The notes: generated by a model from the letters alone, not told the origin. Shown: positions 7,660 to 14,880, numbered from the stretch's first letter. The stretch: 21,383 nucleotides of DNA from JABWBR01 sp036741235 (GCA_036741235.1 DAINSQ010000084.1:1-21383); one strand, 5' to 3'. Numbers and translations: made by a program.

Positions 7660-7685
7660 GCCGGTCCTTTTAACCAGCTTTTTTT
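7660..7685 (+). terminator. Terminator-like hairpin of small transcript C
   Basis: GCCGGT (7660-7665) pairs with ACCAGC (7673-7678) with one C/A mismatch, 7-nt loop, then seven T residues (7679-7685). Weaker than the unit B terminator. Confidence 0.55.
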
Positions 7686-7717
7686 CTTTCCTCCTCTTTT
7701 TCTCTCTGATCACGATA

Positions 7718-7748
7718 CAAAGATGCAACACCGATTTGCTAGAATCAA
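7718..7748 (-). promoter_or_regulatory. Putative minus-strand promoter antisense to units C and B
   Basis: On the minus strand TTG (7748-7746), 20 bp, CATCTTTG (7725-7718), one mismatch to TAnnTTTG. It sits immediately past the operon terminator at 7751-7791 and would transcribe the small-unit cluster in antisense toward GT9. Confidence 0.4.
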
Positions 7749-7750
7749 AG

Positions 7751-7791
7751 ACAAAAATAAGGCGTTGTGAATTTTATTATCAACGCCTTAT
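7751..7791 (-). terminator. Terminator of the rSAM-glgE-hydrolase operon
   Basis: Perfect 11-bp stem, ATAAGGCGTTG (7757-7767) / CAACGCCTTAT (7781-7791), 13-nt loop. On the minus strand it is followed by TTTTTGT. It lies about 120 bp past the stop of the carbon-nitrogen hydrolase gene. Confidence 0.8.
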
Positions 7792-7912
7792 ATCTGGCGA
7801 ATAGTTTTTAATATATTGTTTTTCAATACCTTATCATTTATTTAATCTTTTACAAAAGAATAGAATTGTGAATTTTTATAGAAAAAACAAGCATTGAAAG
7901 TGAAAAAAAAAA

Positions 7913-8902
7913 TCAAAAAAACTTTTTTGGAACGGTATTAATGGGCGAGAAAACGGTATGGCGGGCGTAAACTTCTTTTCTTCGATCGCGGCTATTGCGT
8001 ACTGTTCCGTGGTGGCGCAAGCGGGTCAGCAATTCGGGGTGGACGTCAGCGTAGATAGCGGCATCGGCATTGGGAGGGGCCTCGGCCATTATGCCGCCTG
8101 CCGGAAAACCGTGGTCGCAGGGCGTATAGATTCCCGATTGGGCATATTGAAATTCGATAGCCGGCACTTCGGGCATATTGCCGGTACAACCGGCCGTAGC
8201 TACATAGCACTCGCCGTAAACAGCCAGGGCCTGGGCGCTGTGCCTTACGCGCCAGTGGCCGTGCTCGGTGTCGGTGGAATAAGGTACAAAAGCTGTGTGG
8301 CACCCTGCGTCGGCGCACAAGCGGCCCAACTCGGGGAATTCTACATCGTAACAGATAAGAATGGCAATACGCCCCATATCGGTTTCAAAGATACCGGGGT
8401 CATGGCCGGGCGACAACTCCATGATTTCTACTTCGTAGGGCGTGAGATGTATTTTGTGGTAGCTATCGGTTTTGCCGTTGCGATGGCACAGTACCGCTGT
8501 ATTGTATAAGGTATCGCCTTCCAAAACGGGCATACTTCCGGCTATGATGTTGACTTGGTATTTGGCAGCCATGGCCACGCAACGCGATATAATGTGATCG
8601 CTAAAATCGGCCAATTGCCGCATACCGTGCGCTACATCGGGAACCCCGGGCGCATGATGCGGGTGATCGGGGTAAATCTCTTCAGGAGAAAGCGTCGAAA
8701 AAAAATGTTGCCGGTATTCACGGTGATCGTCAAACAAGGTGAGCAGCGGCAGGGCAAAATATTCGGGAAACAAAACAAAGTCGGCCTGGGCATTTGCCAG
8801 CGCGCGCACTTGCGATTCCATTTTCCAGAAGAAGGCTTGCAGGTTGTCAACATGTTCTACCTGCCATTGCACTACGCCGATTCTGATGTGGTTTTGCTCC
8901 AA
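7913..8902 (-). CDS. Carbon-nitrogen hydrolase (nitrilase superfamily)
   Basis: 329 residues, a single nitrilase-fold domain that cleaves amide or nitrile C-N bonds. The catalytic triad is visible: Glu47 (FPEYF), Lys150 (YHKIHLTPYE) and nucleophile Cys184 (LICYDVEFPE). The C-terminal half (IEFQYAQSGIYTP, HHGTVRNSRDRR) resembles the branch of the family that is often fused to an N-terminal GNAT acetyltransferase; here that domain is absent. The start is TTG at 8902, two bases after the glgE stop; no ATG or GTG lies in frame upstream, and the TTG gives a full first beta strand (IRIGVVQW). The close spacing implies translational coupling with glgE. Substrate unknown. The gene ends in KKFF just before an A/T-rich run. 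Confidence 0.9.
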   Translation of the reverse strand: MEQNHIRIGVVQWQVEHVDNLQAFFWKMESQVRALANAQADFVLFPEYFALPLLTLFDDHREYRQHFFSTLSPEEIYPDHPHHAPGVPDVAHGMRQLADFSDHIISRCVAMAAKYQVNIIAGSMPVLEGDTLYNTAVLCHRNGKTDSYHKIHLTPYEVEIMELSPGHDPGIFETDMGRIAILICYDVEFPELGRLCADAGCHTAFVPYSTDTEHGHWRVRHSAQALAVYGECYVATAGCTGNMPEVPAIEFQYAQSGIYTPCDHGFPAGGIMAEAPPNADAAIYADVHPELLTRLRHHGTVRNSRDRRKEVYARHTVFSPINTVPKKFF

Positions 8903-8904
8903 TT

Positions 8905-10845
8905 TTACAGATGCACCTTTAAAATGTGAATAGGATATTTATCGGGATTTAACTCCACGTAATTCCAATCGTTAAACCAGTAATAGGTCTCATCTGTCAA
9001 CAAATCTGTAACCCTAAGGTTGACCCGCCCGGTCAAATTGAGCAATTGCTTGGGCACTTCTACATAACCCGACTGCGTGAAGGCGGTATCAAAAGAAACA
9101 ATACACCAAATGATGTTGTCGAGATTTTCGGTGACTTTGATAAAGCTCATCAATTGCTCGTTGTCGGTGCGGGTAAACTGGATGTTCCAGGTAGACTGCA
9201 TTGCCGGGTTGTCTTTCCTGATCTGATTGATTTTGGAGATCAGATCGGTGAGGCGGTTGCGCTCGTTCCAGTCGTAATGGCGGATTTCGTATTTCTCGGA
9301 GTTGAAGTATTCTTCTTTGCCGTTGGTATTGCCTGTGTTTTCCAGGAATTCGTAGGCCGGGCCGTAGAGGCCGTAGTTTGACGACAGGGTAGCGGCCAGG
9401 GCCAGTCGCATGGCAAATGCGTTGGCATTGGCGCCCATGAGTTCGTAGGGTAATATATCGGGCGTATTGGGCCAGAAATTGGGGCGGAAGTACTCGCGCA
9501 GCTCGGAGGTAGTGAGCTCGGTGATATATTCTTCCATTTCGCGGCGACTGGTACGCCATACGAAATAGGTGTATGACTGGGTAAAGCCAAGCTTGGCCAG
9601 TTCGGCCATTACTTTTGGCCGGGTAAAGGCTTCCGAGAGGAAAATGGTGTCGGGGTAGACGGCCTGTATCTCGGCAATAAACCACTCCCAGAAGGCAAAA
9701 GGCTTGGTATGGGGGTTGTCTACCCTGAAAATACGGACGCCGGCTTCGCACCAGAACAACCCGATGCTTTTTAGTTCGTTCCAGAGGTTTTCCCAGTCGT
9801 CGGTTTCGAAGTTGATGGGCACAATGTCCTGGTATTTTTTCGGCGGATTTTCGGCGTAGGCGATAGTACCGTCGGGGCGCCAGAGGAACCAGTCGGGGTG
9901 TTCTTTGACGTAGGGGTGGTCGGGGGCGCATTGCAGAGCCAGGTCCAGGGCTATTTCTATGCCTGCTTTGCCGGCCTCTTTGATGAGATGCTTGTAGTCG
10001 TCGAGGGTTCCCAGTTCGGGGTGTATGGCTTTGTGGCCGCCTTCGTCGCTGCCGATGGCCCAGGGGGATCCGGGTTCGCCGGGTTCGGCGTTGGTAGCGT
10101 TGTTTTTGCCTTTTCGGTTGAGTTTGCCGATGGGGTGTATGGGCGGCAGGTACAATACGTCGAAGCCCATTTCAACCAGGCGGGGCAGCAGGCGCTCGCA
10201 GTCTTTGAACGTACCGTGTTTGCCATCGGTTTCAGAAGCGGAACGCGGGAAAAACTCGTACCAGGCGCTGAAGAGTTCTTTTTCGCGACCTACGCGCACT
10301 ACCAGATGGCGGTCGTAGGTGGTCACGTGTTGCCGCAGGGGGCGCTCGTGGGCGAGTTGGGCGAATTCTTCGCTCAAAACAGTATTGACGGCCTTGTCGT
10401 AGTTGGATTCATCTTCGAGCTGAGCGGCAGCTTTGAGCAATTTGGCGGCTTCGGTTTTGTTAAAATTGGCGGCGGCTTTGCGCAGCAGCGAGGCGCCGAT
10501 GAGCAGCTCGGTCTGCATCTGCTGGCCGTCGTCGAATTTTTTGTGGAATCCCTTGAGCCAGGTGGCCAGGTGGTCCACCCAGGCTTCTATTTTATAATGA
10601 TAATACCCGCGTTTTTCGACCTTGAAGCCGGCGGTCCAAACATCGTTGGCATGGTCTTGCATGAACACCGACGACCAGTGTTTGTCTTCGTCGTGTTTGT
10701 ACAATAAGGCTGCGCGGATCACGTCGTGGCCGTCGGAGAAGATGTCTGCCGTTACATCTACGCTTTCGCCTGGCGTGCGCTTGATGAAAAAACGGCCATT
10801 GTCAATTTCGGGTTTTACATGCTCGATAACGACGCGGTGTCTCAT
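8905..10845 (-). CDS. glgE: Alpha-1,4-glucan:maltose-1-phosphate maltosyltransferase GlgE
   Basis: 646 residues from ATG 10845. GlgE (GH13_3) transfers maltose from maltose-1-phosphate to the non-reducing end of alpha-1,4-glucans in the cytoplasm. It has the family's N-terminal beta/helical domains (about 1-190: RVVIEHVKPEIDNGRF, then WTAGFKVEKRGYYHYKIEAW), the inter-domain helical part, and a catalytic barrel with nucleophile Asp376 (RIFRVDNPHTKP), acid/base Glu405 (FLSEAFTRP) and a third Asp near 463 (NTPDILPYE). Length is close to the usual 660-700. A TTG 30 bp upstream (10875) is possible, but the ATG matches the conserved N-terminus. No treS, pep2/mak or glgB is nearby, so the source of maltose-1-phosphate lies elsewhere. 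It sits between the radical SAM gene (59-bp gap) and the hydrolase gene (2-bp gap). Confidence 0.93.
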   Translation of the reverse strand: MRHRVVIEHVKPEIDNGRFFIKRTPGESVDVTADIFSDGHDVIRAALLYKHDEDKHWSSVFMQDHANDVWTAGFKVEKRGYYHYKIEAWVDHLATWLKGFHKKFDDGQQMQTELLIGASLLRKAAANFNKTEAAKLLKAAAQLEDESNYDKAVNTVLSEEFAQLAHERPLRQHVTTYDRHLVVRVGREKELFSAWYEFFPRSASETDGKHGTFKDCERLLPRLVEMGFDVLYLPPIHPIGKLNRKGKNNATNAEPGEPGSPWAIGSDEGGHKAIHPELGTLDDYKHLIKEAGKAGIEIALDLALQCAPDHPYVKEHPDWFLWRPDGTIAYAENPPKKYQDIVPINFETDDWENLWNELKSIGLFWCEAGVRIFRVDNPHTKPFAFWEWFIAEIQAVYPDTIFLSEAFTRPKVMAELAKLGFTQSYTYFVWRTSRREMEEYITELTTSELREYFRPNFWPNTPDILPYELMGANANAFAMRLALAATLSSNYGLYGPAYEFLENTGNTNGKEEYFNSEKYEIRHYDWNERNRLTDLISKINQIRKDNPAMQSTWNIQFTRTDNEQLMSFIKVTENLDNIIWCIVSFDTAFTQSGYVEVPKQLLNLTGRVNLRVTDLLTDETYYWFNDWNYVELNPDKYPIHILKVHL

Positions 10846-10904
10846 TGCCTCTCTATGGTTTTTATTTGTGGGCAATATTAAGGAGAAATGCGCAATAATC
10901 GCAT

Positions 10905-13142
10905 TTACAGGGCTAATAAACCTGCGCCATGCAGGTCATCCCACAATTTTTCATACCAATATACTTCAAAATCAATTAATCCCGCAGACTCATAGTCGGC
11001 TTGTATTTGCTGAAAAGTGAGCAATTCCGAATTTGACGCCGACAGCCGCGGCAATAAGGCGGCCAGCCAACGCCCTCCCGCTTCGTCGAGGCGAATCGAC
11101 AAGGGTTCTTTTTTGGTGTGGAAAGTCAATTCGGCGAAAGCCAAGTCTTTTCCTTTTTTGTTTTTTGTAAAATAGCGAACCGCCGGTTGAGGCCCCAACC
11201 ATACGAGTTTGGCAGCGGGTTTTACAAACAGGTCGTGATCGGCGGCCAAAAACGATACGATGTGATTTACGACGATTTGCGTGCGGGGCGTTTTGAAGTC
11301 GAACCAGTCTTGCAGCGGATAATCCAGGCCAATGCCGTGCATGTAGTTGAGCAGCGATTTTTTGAGGCCGTAGCTGAATTTTTCGTGGTCGCCGCCCTGC
11401 GGGTCGATGTGTTCGATGTCGTTGTTGGCAAAACTACCCAGCACTTCGCTCTTTTTTTTAACGCCGAATTTTTCGGGATACAACCCCACCGGACTGTGGG
11501 CGGTCATGGCAAATTGATGCCAAAAAGCAGATTGCAAAACGCCCGCTTCAAAAAGTTGCCGCACAATTTCGAGCGAGTCGATGGTTTCCTGGTCGGTTTG
11601 GGTGGGAAAGCCGTACATGAGGTAGGCGTGGGTCATGATACCCGATTCGGTGAAGTTGCGGGTCACCTGGGCCACCTGTGCCACCGTGACGCCTTTATCG
11701 ATGAGCTTGAGTAAGCGGTCGGAGGCCACTTCGAGGCCGCCGGTGACGGCGATGCAGCCGGAGGCTTTGAGCAAGCGGCAGAGGTCGCGAGTAAAGCTTT
11801 TTTCGAATCGGATGTTGGTCCACCAACTTACGCTTAGTTTTCGGCGCAAGATTTCCAGCGCCAGCGCGCGCATAAGGGCCGGCGGAGCCGCCTCGTCGAC
11901 AAAGTGAAAGCCGTTTTCGCCTGTTTGGGCAATCATTTCCTCTATGCGGTCGCACAGCATTTTGGCGGCTACGGGCTCGTATACCTTTATATAATCGAGC
12001 GAAATATCGCAAAAGGTGCATTTGCCCCAATAACAGCCGTGGGCCATGGTGAGTTTGTTCCACCTGCCGTCGCTCCACAGGCGATGCATGGGGTTGGCAA
12101 TTTCGAGTACCGATATGTATTTATCGAGCGGCAGGTCGCTGTAGTCGGGCGTGCCGGTTTCCGACTGCTTGTAGTCTTTGCTGAAACTGTTGTTTATGTA
12201 GTCTACCCGGCCGTTGAGCATTACAAAAGTGCGTTTGAGCAATTCTACCGGACGTTTGCCCTCAATATGCTCTACCAGGTTTTCGATGGGCGCCTCGCCG
12301 TCGTCGAGGGTGATGAAGTCGAAAAACTCAAAAACGCGGGGTTCCGAAAGCGAGCGCAATTCAGTATTGGCAAAGCCGCCGCCCATGGCCGTTTTCACTT
12401 CGGGATAGTTTTGCTTGATCCACTGTGCGCAACGGAAGGCGCTGTAAAGGTTGCCGGGAAACGGCACAGAGACGCACACCAGCCGAGGTTGTGCTTCGGC
12501 CATACGCTTTTCGAGGATTTGCTGCAATATATGGTCGATAAACGAAGGCGGCTGCTGCAAAGCTTCGTACAATTCATCGAAGCTGTTGGCCGAGCGGCCC
12601 AAACGTTCTGCATAACGACTGAAGCCGAAGTGTTCGTCGACGCACTCGGTAATGAGATCGCCCAGGTCCTCCAGATATAGGGTGGCCAGATGCTTGGCTT
12701 TGTCTTGTATCCCCATCGACCCGAAGGCCCATTCCATGTCGTCGAGTTGTGCAAACCGGGAGGCCTCGGGTAGAAAATCTTCCAGGCAGATCAGATGGGC
12801 TAATGTGGGGTTCTTGCCCTGTAAAAAGGCAATTACCGCGTCGATGCTGTTAATGTAGTGATCCTGCATGGCTATGATGCGCCGGGCGTTGTCGGAGGGG
12901 GGGAGATCTTTGGAATTGGTGGCAGATTGCGGACTGTGGTTTGCGAATTGGTCTTCCAGCAAGGCAAATAGCCGGGTCAGGCCTGTTTTTGTAAACAGCG
13001 ACAGAATCACCTCAATACCCAGATCGGCCTGGCAGGAAGAAATTTTTTTGGTATTTAAAAATCCCTTCAAATAAGCCGTTGCAGGATATGGCGTATTTAA
13101 TTGCGTAAATGGCGGTGTTATTAAAAAAACGGTTGCCGGCAT
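10905..13142 (-). CDS. B12-binding-type radical SAM protein with CX4CX2C cluster motif
   Basis: 745 residues from ATG 13142. The N-terminal half starts with FLITPPFTQLNTPYPATAYL, typical of cobalamin-type radical SAM proteins, and has a Rossmann-like segment (about 222-260: VCVSVPFPGNLYSAF ... MGGGFAN), without the DxHxxG cobalamin-ligand motif. The radical SAM core carries HGCYWGKCTFCD with Cys370, Cys375 and Cys378, spacing CX4CX2C instead of CX3CX2C. SAM-fold signs follow: FVDEAAPP, WWTNIRFEKSF, GGLEVASDRLL and the YGFPTQTDQET strand. A C-terminal domain (about 590-745) is unassigned. The reaction is unknown. It is the first gene of the operon with glgE. An in-frame TTG three codons upstream is unlikely because it overlaps the promoter box. 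Confidence 0.88.
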   Translation of the reverse strand: MPATVFLITPPFTQLNTPYPATAYLKGFLNTKKISSCQADLGIEVILSLFTKTGLTRLFALLEDQFANHSPQSATNSKDLPPSDNARRIIAMQDHYINSIDAVIAFLQGKNPTLAHLICLEDFLPEASRFAQLDDMEWAFGSMGIQDKAKHLATLYLEDLGDLITECVDEHFGFSRYAERLGRSANSFDELYEALQQPPSFIDHILQQILEKRMAEAQPRLVCVSVPFPGNLYSAFRCAQWIKQNYPEVKTAMGGGFANTELRSLSEPRVFEFFDFITLDDGEAPIENLVEHIEGKRPVELLKRTFVMLNGRVDYINNSFSKDYKQSETGTPDYSDLPLDKYISVLEIANPMHRLWSDGRWNKLTMAHGCYWGKCTFCDISLDYIKVYEPVAAKMLCDRIEEMIAQTGENGFHFVDEAAPPALMRALALEILRRKLSVSWWTNIRFEKSFTRDLCRLLKASGCIAVTGGLEVASDRLLKLIDKGVTVAQVAQVTRNFTESGIMTHAYLMYGFPTQTDQETIDSLEIVRQLFEAGVLQSAFWHQFAMTAHSPVGLYPEKFGVKKKSEVLGSFANNDIEHIDPQGGDHEKFSYGLKKSLLNYMHGIGLDYPLQDWFDFKTPRTQIVVNHIVSFLAADHDLFVKPAAKLVWLGPQPAVRYFTKNKKGKDLAFAELTFHTKKEPLSIRLDEAGGRWLAALLPRLSASNSELLTFQQIQADYESAGLIDFEVYWYEKLWDDLHGAGLLAL

Positions 13143-13148
13143 AGCCTG

Positions 13149-13179
13149 CAAAGTAATATTATTCTGTACAAAATTCCAA
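13149..13179 (-). promoter_or_regulatory. Putative promoter of the rSAM-glgE-hydrolase operon
   Basis: On the minus strand TTG (13179-13177), 21 bp, TACTTTG (13155-13149) followed by CA. The ATG of the radical SAM gene begins 7 bp after the box, so the mRNA would be leaderless or nearly so. Confidence 0.5.
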
Positions 13180-13206
13180 GCGGGTTCATTGTCAGAAAAA
13201 TATCAG

Positions 13207-13237
13207 TTGACAAGCGCCTCAAAAAGTCGTAAATTTG
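13207..13237 (+). promoter_or_regulatory. Consensus Bacteroidota promoter
   Basis: TTG at 13207-13209, exactly 20 bp, TAAATTTG at 13230-13237: a perfect match to the TTG-N19-21-TAnnTTTG form. Start near 13244, leader about 20 nt, upstream of the small secreted protein at 13264. Confidence 0.75.
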
Positions 13238-13251
13238 AAGCAACCAAATAA

Positions 13252-13258
13252 AAGGAGG
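13252..13258 (+). promoter_or_regulatory. Strong Shine-Dalgarno site
   Basis: AAGGAGG ends 5 bp before the ATG at 13264. Near-complete anti-16S complementarity is rare in Bacteroidota, where most genes, including all others here, lack it. Confidence 0.75.
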
Positions 13259-13263
13259 CGCTT

Positions 13264-13707
13264 ATGACCATTTTGAGATCTTTACACACATTCACCGTAT
13301 TACTGTGCGCCACTTCAGTCTGCCTCGCCCAGCCGGCGGAAAAAACGCTGGTCAAGTCCTTTAATGTTCAAGGCAGCCATGCCATTGAACTTGGCGTTCG
13401 GGGCGACGTCCACGTGCAACCCTGGACTAATGAGGCGCTTCGAATTCAAATGACCGTAACATTGCCGGCCGGCACGCCCGCCATGCTCAAATCACTGGTG
13501 GAGTCGGGCCGCTACAACCTGAAAAGCACCCTGATCGACAACGTACTGCATATCTCCCTGCCCAATATGGAGCGGGAAGTACTCTTCAAAGGCAAAGCCG
13601 TTGAAGAAACCCTTTCTTTTATCGTTTATGCCCCCGAGAAAGTGACGGTACAACTCGGCGAAGGCGCCTCGACGAATAAGGAGGGGGTGGTGGCGAATTC
13701 GTTTTGA
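13264..13707 (+). CDS. Small secreted protein of unknown function
   Basis: 147 residues. A signal peptide (1-23, ending CLAQ) precedes a beta-rich domain: KSFNVQGSHAIELGVRGDVHVQPW, then alternating strands to YAPEKVTVQLGEGA. The opening resembles DUF4097/DUF2807-type adhesin-like beta-helix proteins in which the wild phrase 'G-D-V-x-V' precedes short strands, but only the first strands are present and the C-terminus stops at ANSF. It could be an intact short member or a truncated one; I cannot decide. The ATG has a strong Shine-Dalgarno (13252-13258) and a consensus promoter (13207-13237), suggesting high expression. It is divergent from the radical SAM operon and convergent with the DUF2279 gene. 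Expected location: periplasm or outer membrane. Confidence 0.75.
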   Translation: MTILRSLHTFTVLLCATSVCLAQPAEKTLVKSFNVQGSHAIELGVRGDVHVQPWTNEALRIQMTVTLPAGTPAMLKSLVESGRYNLKSTLIDNVLHISLPNMEREVLFKGKAVEETLSFIVYAPEKVTVQLGEGASTNKEGVVANSF

Positions 13708-13715
13708 AGGGTTTT

Positions 13716-13807
13716 GAGGGGGGATGAGTTTATTTAAATTTCGAATATTGAATTTCAACTAATTACGTATTCAATATTAAGCATCAAAAATCCGCTCATG
13801 CCCCCTC
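13716..13807. terminator. Nested inverted repeat between convergent genes
   Basis: Outer arms at 13716-13728 and 13795-13807 pair at 12 of 13 positions (GAGGGGGGATGAG with CTCATGCCCCCTC). Inside lies a second, perfect 10-bp inverted repeat, AATATTGAAT (13744-13753) / ATTCAATATT (13769-13778). It fills the gap between the stop codons at 13707 and 13814 and probably acts as a bidirectional terminator, though neither arm has a T-run. Confidence 0.7.
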
Positions 13808-13813
13808 AATAAT

Positions 13814-14854
13814 CTACCAATACCACCAATATCCCTTCACCTTCCCTTTTGTGTTAATCTCTAATGCCGGCGCGGGTATTTTTATAAAATTCAGCGCGGT
13901 GAACACTGTTTTCAGCACGCGGCTACGCGTGGGGATGCGGGTAAAGTCGATATCGGGCGAGATAAAAAACTGGCGATAGCGGGGGTATTGATCTTCTGGC
14001 AAGAAATTGAGGTTGCCCGCCGGGTCGGTCCATTCGTTTTTGAAGCCCCCGTAGAGGTTTTCAGCGCCGTACCCCACCGCAATATTCAGCCATTTTGGCA
14101 GGCGGGTATTGGGGCGGGTGGGCGATACAAAAGCGTGCAGGTTGAACGAAGCCCAAATGCTGAGGGCGTTGTAGTCTTTCAAAAAAGATTCGGCAAAGCT
14201 CACCCCATATAATTCCCGGGCGCGTTGCGCCACGGTCATGGGCGGGGCGCCGGTCAGGGTATAGGCAAAATCATTGGGGTAATTGGGCCGGGTATACGAC
14301 ACTTTAGCCACGATGCGTTGTTCCTGCCAGGCAAGTTCCTGGGCGGCAAACAGCGCGAGTCCTGCCGTATTAAAGCCCATATCGGCCCAGGAGAACCCCC
14401 ATTTGGCGGAAAAACCGTCCATGACCTCTACTGTCGACTGCAGAAAGGCGCCCACGGCCACACCGGTCCACAACGCAGGCCGGCGCCGCATGCCGGTCCA
14501 GCGGGCGCCGTTGTATACCAGTCGGCACTCGGTATAGGTGGTGATAAAGTGGCCCATCTTGTCCATGTCTTTCCACTCCGCCCAGTCGTCAAAGGTATGA
14601 AAGCCGATGAGTTCGAAGTCTTTGTACCAGGCCTGGTATAGCCCTACCGCCGCCGCGCTGTAGATGGCTGTTCCGCCGGCGACGCAAGTCCAGAAGCGCC
14701 CTTTGTGGAGGCTGTCGGCCGGGGCCAGCAAATGCAGGCGCTTTGCAGGCAAAGTATCTGCCGGCTGCGCCACAACATTGATAGCAAATATTAAAAGGAA
14801 TCCTGTCGAAACCAGTCCAAAACCGGCCCTCGTCTCCCCAAACCGCTTCGGCAT
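13814..14854 (-). CDS. DUF2279-type (YfiM-like) envelope protein
   Basis: 346 residues from ATG 14854. A signal peptide covers about 1-29 (hydrophobic FGLVSTGFLLIFAINVVAQ), followed by hydrophobic helices typical of DUF2279. The family signature lies in WKDMDKMGHF (Asp98, His102), with a later DGFSAKWGFSWADMGFNTAG segment characteristic of the fold. The C-terminal part (about 200-346) is soluble and ends KGYWWYW. Function is unknown in the family; it is expected to be in the periplasm or inner membrane. A TTG start at 14875 is less likely because it overlaps a perfect -7 box (14873-14880). It follows the 1539-residue protein gene on the same strand, about 200 bp apart, across repeat site 3. 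Confidence 0.8.
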   Translation of the reverse strand: MPKRFGETRAGFGLVSTGFLLIFAINVVAQPADTLPAKRLHLLAPADSLHKGRFWTCVAGGTAIYSAAAVGLYQAWYKDFELIGFHTFDDWAEWKDMDKMGHFITTYTECRLVYNGARWTGMRRRPALWTGVAVGAFLQSTVEVMDGFSAKWGFSWADMGFNTAGLALFAAQELAWQEQRIVAKVSYTRPNYPNDFAYTLTGAPPMTVAQRARELYGVSFAESFLKDYNALSIWASFNLHAFVSPTRPNTRLPKWLNIAVGYGAENLYGGFKNEWTDPAGNLNFLPEDQYPRYRQFFISPDIDFTRIPTRSRVLKTVFTALNFIKIPAPALEINTKGKVKGYWWYW

Positions 14855-14872
14855 AAGTTGTGTTTTATGGGA

Positions 14873-14880
14873 CAAATATA
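14873..14880 (-). promoter_or_regulatory. -7 box TATATTTG abutting the heptamer array
   Basis: On the minus strand TATATTTG matches TAnnTTTG perfectly. The bases 19-21 bp upstream lie in the heptamer array and contain no TTG, so the -33 element is absent or replaced by ACAACCT units. Start near 14866 gives a leader of about 12 nt for the DUF2279 gene. Confidence 0.55.

Larger units (their letters stand above)
7566..7685 (+). ncRNA. Putative small transcript C (about 120 nt)
   Basis: Predicted from the promoter at 7531-7559 to the T-run at 7679-7685. It holds a strong hairpin (7589-7612) in its 5' half, the shared motif at 7628-7652, and a micro-ORF of eleven codons, MNIFKFVCRSF, from ATG 7638 to TAA 7671-7673. 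The micro-ORF's Cys-Arg codons lie in the 5' arm of the terminator-like hairpin. Nothing coding follows on the plus strand, so a leader role for a downstream gene is not supported; a free-standing small RNA or micro-peptide is more likely. Confidence 0.45.
7257..7912. other. AT-rich intergenic region with tandem small-transcript units
   Basis: 656 bp without a credible protein gene. It contains three copies of a motif beginning ATAATCCCATGAA (7317, 7475, 7630), four terminator-like hairpins and four promoter-like sequences, described separately. Bases 7792-7912 are strongly AT-rich with no feature that I recognise, apart from an A/T-only snap-back around the stop of the downstream hydrolase gene. 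Confidence 0.8.

Noticed and set aside
7315..7685. Leader-peptide attenuator for a downstream plus-strand gene
   Set aside because: Everything downstream on the plus strand to 13264 is coding on the opposite strand, so there is no gene to regulate in cis.
9898..10707. Long plus-strand open frame of 269 codons opposite glgE
   Set aside because: It is the antisense shadow of a well-supported GlgE coding frame with GC-biased codons; no domain is recognisable.
14855..14875. TTG start of the DUF2279 protein at 14875
   Set aside because: It overlaps the TATATTTG promoter box and adds charged residues before the signal peptide; ATG at 14854 fits better.
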